From Collinsella aerofaciens (GTDB taxonomy: Bacteria > Actinomycetota > Coriobacteriia > Coriobacteriales > Coriobacteriaceae): 57,273 bases of DNA. Positions 24,074-33,495 of the stretch are shown piece by piece. The first letter of the stretch is position 1. Each line of letters opens with the position of its first letter. Location of the stretch: assembly GCF_015670795.1 (NCBI RefSeq), contig NZ_JADPCJ010000015.1, forward strand, positions 1 through 57,273, written 5' to 3'. A program made the position numbers and the translations under genes. The notes under the pieces are model-generated. The model saw only the letters and a program-made list of their open reading frames with translations, searched no databases and had not been told where the DNA came from.

Positions 24074-26695
24074 TTACCATTCACGACCCAGATAAACATG
24101 GAAGTGCAGCGTCTGAAGAACACGATCTTCGCCGCTATCCGCGTTTTTCAGGCAAAGTGCATACTCCGCGCGTTCATCAAGTTCAACGGTTGGACGCACC
24201 GTCAGCATTACCATAAAGCGGCGCGCCCTCGCATCGACTTCGGTCAAATCGGCTACGATTCTTGCAATGTCGGTTACGGGGTTTCCGCTGCGATCGGCAA
24301 CAAACACTTCATAGTTCGCAGGAAGGATCTTGCCGACCACTACCTCATCTTGCAGAAACTCCAGGAAGAAAGACGTATTCGAGATGGATTCAAGTTGCGT
24401 AACGAGGGACAAGCCAACAGGGCTCGATGCGACAAAGCCACGCGTTCCGGCGCGCTTATTGCTAAAGGTCAAAACCGGCACACACATCTCCTGCAATGAG
24501 ATACCGCCATGGACAAAGTTCTCGCCTCCGCCGGGACGTCGCAAACGCACGCATTCACGCGGCGAAAAGCCCACGAGGCTACCAGCAGAAGCGGGTAGAG
24601 CAACCTTAAGCAGCGTATCGGACTCAGAATCGCTCGAGGCAACAGCCCAGCGGCGTCCAGCCTCAATGACGTCGCCCGCCACGTCCGCGACACTCGTATG
24701 ATCATATTCGGTAAGCGGCTCTACGGTGTACAGAAACCCATGATCTGCCGTAATGACGATTCGAGACGACATAAACTCACGCACGATGAGCTTGACCAGC
24801 ACCGATAACTCGTCAATTGTTTCATCGCAGGCATGAAACGCCCTGCGCTCGGTTGCGGCCTTGTCACCAATGGCATCAATGAGATCGTGATAGATATAGA
24901 CAACGCTCGCGTCTCCTACGACCTTCTTGCGTTCGGCACGGTCCATCTCGCCGACAAAACGGTCATAGCGAACCGCAACAGCACCCTCATAATGCTCGCC
25001 AATCACCTTTTGGCGAGATTCGATAGTATCGACGCGCCCCCCATCAACAAGCACGCCAAAGCCCGATCCCCCCTCTCCGCATGCCTCGTAACGCATCGTT
25101 CCATGAGGCAACAAGGCAGCCATACCGCATCTGGTTATCGAAGGAAACACGCCTTGCACGGCGCCAAGCTCGCACCGACCCTTTGTCTCGCGCTCAAGAC
25201 GCTCGGCAAGTTCTGCAGCAACCTCATAGCGCAAAGCATCAGAAACGATGACCCAAATACGCTTTCCGCGGCGATTCGCGGGCTCAACGTAGCTCAGATC
25301 AAAATCAACCTGACGCGGAATACCTTTCACATATCCCTGCAAGCCCAATGCATCGCCCGACGCGCTTGCCCAACGGCGAGAGAGCTCCTTAAGAAACCAG
25401 CCTTTATACAAAGCTTCCATCGACTCAAAGCAGGCCCGGAAGTCTTCATCGAGCTCGTACTCCCCCGCTCTAAAGGCACCGGCGAACTCTGTCACCAGCT
25501 CACGGTACCAAGCGTCCATGCGATAGAAATCGCTGGCATAAGAACCCCAAAGGGCCAAAGCCCCCATGCCCGCAAAACCTTCTACATGGTCGCGATAAAA
25601 ACACTGCATATGAGCTGCAGCCGAAACGCCACGATAATAGCAGGCAAGTTCCTCATACCAGAGCGATCCGCGACGAGAGGCGACGACCGACAAAACCTCA
25701 TCAGCAGCATCCACAGACAGACGCACCCGCTCAAACAGCATGCGCAGAATGGTGGCATCGATGCAGGGAAAGACGTCGGCTCCTGCAATACAGTCAAGAC
25801 CAACGTCAGCAAGTATCTTTCCAAGCTCAAGCTCGCGCTCAACCGCCGTTGTCATACTCAACAGCAATAGACGATTACCGCCACGAACCCAATAATCAAC
25901 GCATGCGCGGCAGAACGCGGCATGAACAGCCTGGGAAGAGAAACGTCCCGACAGCGCGTCCAGACATCCACCCGTCATTGACCGCGAGCAGGCGGTGAGC
26001 AACACGTGGACCAACAACTCGGGAACACGAGATAGCTCGAGCGCGTTCCCATCAAAACCACACCAATGACGAATGAGCTCGCAGAAATAGCCATTCATCT
26101 CATATTCAGCAAGTAGGACAACCACCTGATCAGCATTGCCCTCGTGCAGGAGTGCCAAATAGCCTGATACGTTTGCCGCGGGATCGAGTTCGCTGGCACC
26201 CAAGCAGGCAGCCAAAATGCCAAGCTCAAGCTCATCGACGGTCGCAACAGCGACTTCCCTCGATGAATGTAGCAACTTATTGAGCTTTATAACGTTGCGG
26301 CGCTTGGCAAAAAAGGCTTTATGGGACTCAAGCGCCGCGCGCATCTCATACGAATCAACCGCGCCGATCTCGCGTAGCTGCACGGAAACATAGTCGGCGG
26401 CAAACGGGACGCAACGCGCTTCAACATCCGCCAGCCAATCGCCAGACGGCTCCCCTGCGCAGCGACGATATATGAGCACCTTACGTCCGCCCAAGTCACC
26501 ATTGAGCTTACGCTTGATAGCAAACCGACCACCCTCGCGATCAACGAGAACGCTGACGCCCGGCAACTCCAAATCTGCAAGCACATCCTCAAATTCACCG
26601 GACGGATCATGCCATACAACAATGGCGCCCCCGCAATCGGCGTCCTGACCTGCAAACAAATGCAGCAGCTCGGATGTAATATCTGCAAGCTTCAT
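24074..26695 (-). CDS. pglZ: BREX protein PglZ (alkaline-phosphatase-like nuclease/phosphodiesterase family)
   Basis: At 873 residues this has the size and layout of type 1 PglZ. Residues 3-100 are the N-terminal PglZ domain (GAIVVWHDPSGEFEDVL...GDWLADVEA). A long helical middle follows. The metal-binding core begins near 480 with WVIVSDALRYEVAAELAERL and includes VITADHGFLYTVEPL near 650, both hallmarks of the alkaline phosphatase superfamily. PglZ is essential in known BREX systems for methylation-guided phage exclusion. It starts 15 bases after the helicase stop, so it is in the same operon. A protein earlier in the operon carries a related N-terminal domain. Confidence 0.93.
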   Translation of the reverse strand: MKLADITSELLHLFAGQDADCGGAIVVWHDPSGEFEDVLADLELPGVSVLVDREGGRFAIKRKLNGDLGGRKVLIYRRCAGEPSGDWLADVEARCVPFAADYVSVQLREIGAVDSYEMRAALESHKAFFAKRRNVIKLNKLLHSSREVAVATVDELELGILAACLGASELDPAANVSGYLALLHEGNADQVVVLLAEYEMNGYFCELIRHWCGFDGNALELSRVPELLVHVLLTACSRSMTGGCLDALSGRFSSQAVHAAFCRACVDYWVRGGNRLLLLSMTTAVERELELGKILADVGLDCIAGADVFPCIDATILRMLFERVRLSVDAADEVLSVVASRRGSLWYEELACYYRGVSAAAHMQCFYRDHVEGFAGMGALALWGSYASDFYRMDAWYRELVTEFAGAFRAGEYELDEDFRACFESMEALYKGWFLKELSRRWASASGDALGLQGYVKGIPRQVDFDLSYVEPANRRGKRIWVIVSDALRYEVAAELAERLERETKGRCELGAVQGVFPSITRCGMAALLPHGTMRYEACGEGGSGFGVLVDGGRVDTIESRQKVIGEHYEGAVAVRYDRFVGEMDRAERKKVVGDASVVYIYHDLIDAIGDKAATERRAFHACDETIDELSVLVKLIVREFMSSRIVITADHGFLYTVEPLTEYDHTSVADVAGDVIEAGRRWAVASSDSESDTLLKVALPASAGSLVGFSPRECVRLRRPGGGENFVHGGISLQEMCVPVLTFSNKRAGTRGFVASSPVGLSLVTQLESISNTSFFLEFLQDEVVVGKILPANYEVFVADRSGNPVTDIARIVADLTEVDARARRFMVMLTVRPTVELDERAEYALCLKNADSGEDRVLQTLHFHVYLGREW

Positions 26696-26710
26696 GGCAA
26701 ACTCTCAAAA

Positions 26711-28588
26711 CTAGTCATCAAACAAACCGGCGAAAATAGCATCCAAATCCTCTTGAGAGGTAGGCTGCGTCTCGAGTATTTCGGAATCAATACACCTGAG
26801 CATGGTGTTCTCTTTTTCGCGCAGGCGAGTATATATTTCCTCGTCAAGCGACCACGGGTCGGGTTTTCCAAGGTCGTAATCTTCCGAAAGGTAGTAGTAC
26901 CTTGTCTGCTGATCTTGCGGCAGGCCCAAACGGTTGATTCGATCGCGGGACTGCAGCAAATGGACCAGATTAAAGCTGTACTCGTAGTACACGGCATCGT
27001 GACAAATCGAATGCAGCGAGACAGACTCGGCAAGCGTATGAGGATTGGTGATGAGTACGGGAAACTTGCCAGCCCTAAAGTCATCCAGGTCTGCCGAACG
27101 ACAGACAAGGTCATCCTGGCCGTTAATCGTACGTGCCTCAATCCCCATATCAGCCAGACCGCGCTGAAGATCGGACATGCTCTTGATGAAAATGCACCAG
27201 ACGATAACCGAGCGCCCCTGTGCCACCAAGTCGCCAATCAGAGAGCAGCAACGAGCACGTTTGCTCGATGTCCCGGCAGAGCGAATCATGCCCACAATCT
27301 TATCGGAGTAGTCGACGGCATCGACCTCGCCGGTCTCCTCGTCTTCTTCGATAATCCAACGATAGTCTTCGGGATTAAGCGTTTCGAGCAGGTCGATCGG
27401 ATCGTTCTCCATCTGCAGCGCACGCAGCATCAAGGTCAGTTTGTTGCGACGGTAACGGTTTTTAATAACGCCGAGCAGTAGATTCGTACGCTCGCCAGAC
27501 GACACCTTGATAAGCTCGTCGGGCTCAGCCCTCGGGACGCCTAGGTCATCCTTGGTCGTACGGCAATAAAATGGCTGCAACTTGTTGTTCACGAGCTCAA
27601 TGTCCGAGTCCTCGGCGTTTTTGAGCTCGCTTTTCTCAAAGCCAAAAAAGTTGTCATACTCCCGCGGGTACAGAATATGCAACATATTGTAAATATCGAT
27701 ATATCCGTTAGGAATTGGCGTGCCCGTCAGGGCAAACGTATAGGGAGCACTCTTGGAAACCACGAGAGCCGCGTTAGCTTGCTTTCCGCCAACGCGCTTA
27801 ACGCGATGGATTTCGTCGAACACCAAAAGTGTACGCTCACCAGCGACCTTACTGAGTTCCTCGGCAACGCCAATAGCCGCCTCGTAATTCACAAGCAGCA
27901 AATTGCAACCGCCCACACGAGCGCGAATATAGCTCCGACGGTCAGACTTACCAAGCTTTCGGTAAGCATCGTCTTGCGTTGTAAACAAGTTGAGTGGCCA
28001 CTTATCGCCAAAGCAGAGCCTCCACTCCGTAGCCCAGGAATCAAATGCGTTTTTTGGGCACACGACCATAATGCGATCGACCATGCTGCGGGCCGCCAAA
28101 AAGGCAAACGCACCAAGAACGGTCGCCGTTTTACCCGACCCCGGCACCGAGAAGTTGCCTGCACGTCCCATCGTTGCCAAGAAAAACGCGTCGCGCATCT
28201 GGCGATCCTTAAGTGGACGCGCCATGGCGGCATCGACGACCTCCGAGAACTCTGCGAGATGGGCATCGTGTTTGTGGTCGCCGCGCTTGATCTCGTTTCC
28301 CAAACGCGAACGTTGCTCGGCAAGTTCGCGAATCTGCGTAAAGCCGTCCTGAAGGTCGTCATCGACCGATAGCGCCACACCAAGACGGCCAGCAACCTTC
28401 GAAAGCTTGCCAACAATCTTTTCGAACTCCGTATAGTTGCCGATCTCTTCGAGCAAAATGTGGCCCTGGACTACACACCTAACGTATGCCCTGCAGGTCA
28501 TCTTAAAGCGAGCATTGCGACGAAGAGAGTCAGCATCAAGAGGATCAGGATCAAGATAGATTTGTCCGTTTCGCTGATACAGGCGCAT
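26711..28588 (-). CDS. SNF2/DEAD-like helicase in the BREX-like operon
   Basis: The 625 residues carry superfamily 2 helicase motifs. Walker A is PGSGKT at about 149-154, followed by VVCPKNAFDSWATEW (motif Ia). The Walker B box is DEIH at 259-261, motif III is ALTGTP near 286-291, and motif VI is QSRDRINRLG near 555. The second RecA domain begins around SVIVWCIFIKSM. The pattern fits SNF2-type DNA translocases. A SNF2-like helicase (BrxHII) occurs in BREX types 3 and 5, to my recollection, but this copy is shorter. Only 3 bases separate it from the ParB-like gene upstream. Confidence 0.85.
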   Translation of the reverse strand: MRLYQRNGQIYLDPDPLDADSLRRNARFKMTCRAYVRCVVQGHILLEEIGNYTEFEKIVGKLSKVAGRLGVALSVDDDLQDGFTQIRELAEQRSRLGNEIKRGDHKHDAHLAEFSEVVDAAMARPLKDRQMRDAFFLATMGRAGNFSVPGSGKTATVLGAFAFLAARSMVDRIMVVCPKNAFDSWATEWRLCFGDKWPLNLFTTQDDAYRKLGKSDRRSYIRARVGGCNLLLVNYEAAIGVAEELSKVAGERTLLVFDEIHRVKRVGGKQANAALVVSKSAPYTFALTGTPIPNGYIDIYNMLHILYPREYDNFFGFEKSELKNAEDSDIELVNNKLQPFYCRTTKDDLGVPRAEPDELIKVSSGERTNLLLGVIKNRYRRNKLTLMLRALQMENDPIDLLETLNPEDYRWIIEEDEETGEVDAVDYSDKIVGMIRSAGTSSKRARCCSLIGDLVAQGRSVIVWCIFIKSMSDLQRGLADMGIEARTINGQDDLVCRSADLDDFRAGKFPVLITNPHTLAESVSLHSICHDAVYYEYSFNLVHLLQSRDRINRLGLPQDQQTRYYYLSEDYDLGKPDPWSLDEEIYTRLREKENTMLRCIDSEILETQPTSQEDLDAIFAGLFDD

Positions 28589-28591
28589 TGC

Positions 28592-29815
28592 TTAGCCCTC
28601 TAAAGTCTTTTGGACGACATCGAGAACTTCCTGGGCCTTCTCGAGAAGGGACTGAAGCCCATCCTGCATATCAGCAAGCTGCTCAGGCTCTAACTTGTGC
28701 AGTATTTCCACGTCAACATTATTAACATCCGAGAGCGCATTGCGAACGGCGCGTACCTGTCCGTTTTTGATCTTACGATTGCCGGCCTTAGTGCGCGCTA
28801 CATTTCTAGACGCCTTCATTCCCTCTTTCAAGCGGGTATCAGAGCCAAACGCATCGCGAAGATATTCCGTAGTGACAACCACGTCTTCGGGCTTTTCCGC
28901 AAGCCTTTCCAAGACCTCAACGGCATAATCCAGCTGCTCTTCGCGCAGTTTGTCGTCAGCAATCAGATTATCGATGAACTCACGAACCCCACGCGTCGCG
29001 TCGCCGAATGTCTGGCACATTAAATTTACAAACACTGCGTTTTTAATTTCTTCTCGCTTGTCCTTGTTCTTGACCTTCACGAGCCCGTTCGTAAGCGACT
29101 CGATAGGGCCTTGCAGCTTAAGGTCCTGAGCAATATGAAATGCCCCGGGAGCTTCACAAAACTCAAGGAAATCTTTCAACATATCAATTTGAGCGAGGCA
29201 GTTCTTCATTTTGCTCTGCTTCATATTGGCATGCTTGGCATATTCTTCTGCCGTCATACGCCCTTCGTTGACCCACCTATCGATATCGACCAGACGAGAG
29301 ATGGCATCATATTCCTGCTTGGTGTCCTCGCCCAGCTGAATCTCGAGCTCAAGACCCTTAATGGCATTCTCGTCATAGGTATCGGGAAACACACAGCAGC
29401 GCAGCATGCGAAGGGTGTTTTCGGCAGCAGACAACTTACGCAAGCAAGTAAAACGACGGTTACCGTCAATGACAACGCCGTTGGTCAGAATGATCGCAGA
29501 TTGTTGTTGACCCTTGTTTTTAATATCCAACATGGTCGTCTTAAGATGCTTGGGGTTATCGGCCTCGATCATATCAGCAATAAGGTTATCGAGTTCCGTT
29601 TGATCCTGGGGCAAACCTTCGGGATGCTCCGCCTGATAGCGCGAAATGAACGTAGCAATTCGCCCGTTCTGCACATTAAAGTGCAGCTTATCGACGCGAA
29701 CCTCGTAAATCGGACAATCCTGGTTCTGGCCACCAATAAACTTGCGCTCGATATTGTCGGTTTTGCGAACCCAGCCCTCAGCAATGCCCGTGTTGATGAA
29801 CTTTTCCATTTCCAT
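28592..29815 (-). CDS. ParB/Srx-like protein (DGNRR motif) in the BREX-like operon
   Basis: The 407-residue protein has a ParB-like core. CPIYEVRVDKLHFNVQNGRI near residue 34 is followed by IILTNGVVIDGNRRFTCLRKL near 108-128, matching the GxxRxxA-type nucleotide-binding box of ParB relatives. A helical region (EYAKHANMKQSKMKNCLAQIDMLKDFLEF) then resembles the ParB helix-turn-helix. The C-terminus is helical. ParB folds bind CTP or ATP and DNA, and several defence systems use relatives. Start ATG 29815 follows GGAG overlapping the stop of the upstream gene by coupling. I do not know a BREX type with this gene. Confidence 0.75.
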   Translation of the reverse strand: MEMEKFINTGIAEGWVRKTDNIERKFIGGQNQDCPIYEVRVDKLHFNVQNGRIATFISRYQAEHPEGLPQDQTELDNLIADMIEADNPKHLKTTMLDIKNKGQQQSAIILTNGVVIDGNRRFTCLRKLSAAENTLRMLRCCVFPDTYDENAIKGLELEIQLGEDTKQEYDAISRLVDIDRWVNEGRMTAEEYAKHANMKQSKMKNCLAQIDMLKDFLEFCEAPGAFHIAQDLKLQGPIESLTNGLVKVKNKDKREEIKNAVFVNLMCQTFGDATRGVREFIDNLIADDKLREEQLDYAVEVLERLAEKPEDVVVTTEYLRDAFGSDTRLKEGMKASRNVARTKAGNRKIKNGQVRAVRNALSDVNNVDVEILHKLEPEQLADMQDGLQSLLEKAQEVLDVVQKTLEG

Positions 29816-29819
29816 TGTC

Positions 29820-31775
29820 TTACTCCACTTCTAGTACAAACTGGTCATGGCTAACAAATACGCGCTCGCTAGCGCTTGAATAAAACAAGTCCGACTTACG
29901 AATTATCTGGATGAGCTGCGCGCGCGGAATCACTACGCCGTACTCTTCCGAAAGCAAGTCGACAAGATCGTCGATATCGATCGATATCTCGCGACCCACC
30001 ACCGCCTGGATAAAATCGCGACCCTTCATGGGGTGGCCGCGCGGCGCAAAGAGCTTAATGCCCACAAGGTTTCCGTGCCCCAGCAGGTCCTCCTGCGACA
30101 GGAGCACACTTTCGTAAAATGCATCGGATAGACCGTACTCAAGTAAGGGCAAATCGGATGCGCAGCGCCTGAGCCACGGCACGGTAAAGTACGGCGTGTC
30201 GTCATCAGCGCCACGCTCGATGGCATCCAAAGCAAAGCTGCGCAAATCGGCATCCCTAATATCAAGCTCATCAAGACCATCGCGCGTAATCCAGCTCGAC
30301 TCGTCGTAGTCAAGCAAGTCGCCCGACCTAATGGCTCGATAGACCATGTTTTTAAAGGACATACAGTTCAACATGGATTGAGGCAGGCTATCATGCTCGA
30401 CGATGGCTCCGTGCATCAAAGACAGATAGAAATCTGTCTGGCTTACACCCCGGCCTCTACAGGCGCAGTCAGCATAAAGCGTGAACCCCGTTTGATAGGC
30501 AAACAATTCCAGCTTGAGCGTTTCGTCGGGCGAGCATCCCGCCAGCTCCGCAAACTGGGAAAGCAGGTACCAATCCTCATCAAGCTTGGGAAGAGTTGGC
30601 TCACTGGCCATGACGCCTTCAGATCCGGTATCAACACGCTCGCCATGGAACGGCTGGGGATGTACGTCTTCAGCCACAGCAACGCGCGGAGCCGCCGTGG
30701 CCGGCCCGCATTCATTATCTTCAATAACGTTTTCTCGGGCTTCGACCGGATCACTTTGCGTCTCGGGAACAAAGCTCTCAGCACTCGCTTCAACGTCCGC
30801 AAACCAATCGTTCGCATCGACAACGCACGGTGATGACCGATAGAACAGCGCTCGTTCATCGAAGCCGAGTTCGTTAATAGCTCGAATCGTATCGAATTTG
30901 CCGGCCACATCCTCGCGAATCAACACAACATCGTCGGGCAATAATAGCCGCTCAACAACATCCGCGTATGCACTGCCAACGTCATGCCATAAAAGAATGG
31001 AACCGGACGTTGTATCAAATGCCATTTGCAGCTGCTCGGAAAGCTTGATCAGAGAGTCATCCAGCATTTGTTCTTCGCATGGCGCGGGGGTCTCATCGAC
31101 ACCTAGGAACCGATAGCCAAAACCATGCACCGTTTTAATCCAAAGGGGATTCTTTACCTCATCTCCCAGCTTCTTACGGAGGTTTTTAACATGCGAAGCA
31201 AGAGCTCTATTCGATTCAGCGAAGCCAACGCCCATCGAAATCTGAGAGAGTTCCTCATTTGAAATCTCAACGTTTGACCTAGCCGTAAGTGCATTCAAGA
31301 CACTGTGCTCAATTGGCGTAAGCGCAAGCTCCTCGCCATCGAGCTGAACAATACGGTTCTCAGAATCAACGACAAGCACACGGTCGCCATGCGCAGAACG
31401 AAATACACGCACGCCTTCACCAATGCTCGCCTCAGGCTCAAATCCCGGAGCAAAATCGAGACGATAGCCATAACCGTGAACGCCCTTAAGCCAACGAGCG
31501 TTGCGGGCATCTTCTTTCAATTTCTTGCGAATGTTCTTGATATGGCTATCGAGCACTCGATGTGACTTAGGGTCATCGTGGCCAAATGTCGCAACAAACA
31601 GCTCTTGGCGAGAAAATGCATGACCCGGTTTTTGAGCCATGCAAAACAAGATGTTGAACTCATTGGGGGTCAAGCATAAGTAGGAACCGTCCATGTACGC
31701 ATCGCACATGGTTGGATCGAGCAGAAGATTGCTATCGATTCGAATGATCTGATTGTTGTTTACCAATGCTCCCAT
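29820..31775 (-). CDS. Double winged-helix protein with a PglZ-N-like domain
   Basis: This 651-residue protein has an unusual domain order. Two OmpR/PhoB-type winged helices occupy residues about 30-108 and 148-225; each ends in the family wing (KGVHGYGYRLDF and KTVHGFGYRF). Residues 241-338 align by eye with residues 3-100 of this operon's PglZ, sharing the WHD, LP, FYR/IYR and DW.ADVEA positions. An acidic linker (about 340-405) follows, then an unrecognised C-terminal domain of about 245 residues. No receiver domain is present. It is likely a DNA-binding regulator or effector linked to the PglZ step. ATG 31775 has AAAGAG upstream. Confidence 0.72.
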   Translation of the reverse strand: MGALVNNNQIIRIDSNLLLDPTMCDAYMDGSYLCLTPNEFNILFCMAQKPGHAFSRQELFVATFGHDDPKSHRVLDSHIKNIRKKLKEDARNARWLKGVHGYGYRLDFAPGFEPEASIGEGVRVFRSAHGDRVLVVDSENRIVQLDGEELALTPIEHSVLNALTARSNVEISNEELSQISMGVGFAESNRALASHVKNLRKKLGDEVKNPLWIKTVHGFGYRFLGVDETPAPCEEQMLDDSLIKLSEQLQMAFDTTSGSILLWHDVGSAYADVVERLLLPDDVVLIREDVAGKFDTIRAINELGFDERALFYRSSPCVVDANDWFADVEASAESFVPETQSDPVEARENVIEDNECGPATAAPRVAVAEDVHPQPFHGERVDTGSEGVMASEPTLPKLDEDWYLLSQFAELAGCSPDETLKLELFAYQTGFTLYADCACRGRGVSQTDFYLSLMHGAIVEHDSLPQSMLNCMSFKNMVYRAIRSGDLLDYDESSWITRDGLDELDIRDADLRSFALDAIERGADDDTPYFTVPWLRRCASDLPLLEYGLSDAFYESVLLSQEDLLGHGNLVGIKLFAPRGHPMKGRDFIQAVVGREISIDIDDLVDLLSEEYGVVIPRAQLIQIIRKSDLFYSSASERVFVSHDQFVLEVE

Positions 31776-31807
31776 AGCGGCTCTTTCGACTTCTAGCGCG
31801 CAGACGA

Positions 31808-32776
31808 CTATTTGATTTTGGCGAGAACGTCCTGGAACTTGGCGTAATTGACCTTAACGCCGTCATCCAAATCAATCTCAATCATTTGGTCTGCAAGGTG
31901 ATGGACCTTCTCCTCGTAGCTCACGAGCTCGGCAGCTTGGTCGCTTATGCGCTTTTGCTCCTTAGCAAGACGAGCACGATCACGACTGTCGCTTACCTCT
32001 ATCTGGTCGGCAATCCACATCAGCCGATTGCGGTAACGTTCTTGCTGAGGATGGATATAACCCGTACGAATCAGCGCCAACAAATCAGGGCGATAGCGAT
32101 GCATGTAGACCAACGCCCTAAAGCCGCCCTTCTTGCCTGAATCAAACAGCCAGTAGATGGGACGTTTCTTGTAGGTCTGGCAGTGGTCCTTAAAGAAGTC
32201 CTTCAAAAAGTAGGTGCGGATGACCTCGCGCGAGGTGCCTTTGCCGTCGAGCGCCTCGGCAATAAAGGCCAGGTTCTGCTCGAGCGTCTCCTCGCCGTAC
32301 ACGGTGCGCACAAAGTCGATAAAGTAACGCACAATGTCGTCGTCAAAGTACTCATCGTCGGTAATGGGCAGCACGTTGTCGCCGTCGGGCATAAAGGTCA
32401 CGTGATTGGGATCGGGCATCTTGACCGGATAGTCGTTGACCGTGGCACCCTGATCGGCCAAAACCAGACCGTCCACGTCCAGCGAATAGCGGCCGAACAT
32501 GCAGCCCACGGCATAGCTTATGAGAGAGGTGATCTCGTCGCGCTTGGTGCGCACGTACTTGTTGCCCTTATAGCTCTCGGGAATCTCATCGGCGGTATCA
32601 AAGATGCGCGCCACCGATACGTACTTGTCCTCAACCTCGATGGGCACCTCGCCCTCCATGTTGTAGATCTTGGCAAAGATTCGGTTGAGCTCTTCCTCGT
32701 TAGCGCGAAGCTGCTCAAAGCGAGCATTAACCTCGGCCTTGCGAGCCTCGTATTTTTCAGAAAGCAAGACTGGCAT
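31808..32776 (-). CDS. pglX: PglX C-terminal part, separately encoded
   Basis: The 322 residues match the end of BREX type 1 PglX proteins as I know them: NARFEQLRANEEELNRIFAKIYNM near the start, VSVARIFDTADE, ISYAVGCMFGRYSLDVDGL near 85, ITDDEYFDDDIVRYFIDFVRTVYG near 140, FFKDHCQTYKKRPIYWLFDSGKKGGFRALVYMHRY near 200, and LDDGVKVNYAKFQDVL at the end. The first part of PglX is encoded 0.7 kb upstream and ends exactly where this begins. ATG 32776 has GGAG 7 bases upstream, so it is translated on its own. Together the two parts total 1175 residues, the usual PglX size. Confidence 0.88.
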   Translation of the reverse strand: MPVLLSEKYEARKAEVNARFEQLRANEEELNRIFAKIYNMEGEVPIEVEDKYVSVARIFDTADEIPESYKGNKYVRTKRDEITSLISYAVGCMFGRYSLDVDGLVLADQGATVNDYPVKMPDPNHVTFMPDGDNVLPITDDEYFDDDIVRYFIDFVRTVYGEETLEQNLAFIAEALDGKGTSREVIRTYFLKDFFKDHCQTYKKRPIYWLFDSGKKGGFRALVYMHRYRPDLLALIRTGYIHPQQERYRNRLMWIADQIEVSDSRDRARLAKEQKRISDQAAELVSYEEKVHHLADQMIEIDLDDGVKVNYAKFQDVLAKIK

Positions 32777-32853
32777 GAACAATCTCCAAACACAGTTGAA
32801 CTAAATCAGCAACGCAGTCAAATGGCCAATTCCCCCGAGCTTCCTGCCATTAA

Positions 32854-33489
32854 CTAGTTCGGCAATTCACCGATTAACTTAATGCGTTTATACGACAGGA
32901 ACATGCGGGCGGAAATCTGACCCTTCGCATTAGTGTCCTGGAAATAGAGAAAAGGTTCTCGCTTGCCGTTACTCGCAGACTTCCGTTTAACTTCAGCAAA
33001 CTGACCGTGAGCAATAGAATTGCGCAAATGTCTGTACAAGCCATCAAGGGTAAGCATGGCGTCGTAGGGCTTGGCATCCGAAATGGCTATTGCCTTTTTA
33101 TCCTTATCAGGAAATAGTCCGTATCCGTCTTTCAGCATTCCAATCGGAGTTTTAGTAAAAGCAAGGAACTCTATATTCGAGCTAGGAATGCCACCGTCAG
33201 CAAACCCGTTGCCAATTAGATACTTTGCAACCCCCCTAAGCTCATAGTTCACATAGAAACGATCCTCATCCAAATCAGCAAAAAGCGATTGAATGCAATT
33301 CAAAGCAAGCGAATTGTCAACGCTGTCCAAAGCAGGCAAGTGTTTTCTAACGGCCGATGCTTTTGGCACCGGACAGCCTGCAAGCAAATTATTAAACAAG
33401 AATAAAGTGCGTTCCTTATTCTCCGTGCGCGAATTTACCCAATCCGACCTGCCACATGACGTTAACGCTTTGATTTTCTTTCCACCCAT
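32854..33489 (-). CDS. HEPN-like protein inserted between the two parts of pglX
   Basis: The 211-residue protein has no similarity that I can see to PglX. Residues 156-161 (RNSIAH, within LRHLRNSIAHGQF) match the Rx4-6H motif of HEPN domains, many of which are toxic RNases in defence and toxin-antitoxin modules. The surrounding helices fit a HEPN fold, but the call rests mainly on the motif. ATG 33489 lies 6 bases past the pglX(N) stop without a clear ribosome site, implying translational coupling. Four 60-base lines counted by hand are about 47% G+C, against about 59% in two lines of the next gene, suggesting separate origin. Confidence 0.6.
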   Translation of the reverse strand: MGGKKIKALTSCGRSDWVNSRTENKERTLFLFNNLLAGCPVPKASAVRKHLPALDSVDNSLALNCIQSLFADLDEDRFYVNYELRGVAKYLIGNGFADGGIPSSNIEFLAFTKTPIGMLKDGYGLFPDKDKKAIAISDAKPYDAMLTLDGLYRHLRNSIAHGQFAEVKRKSASNGKREPFLYFQDTNAKGQISARMFLSYKRIKLIGELPN

Positions 33490-33495
33490 AAGACA

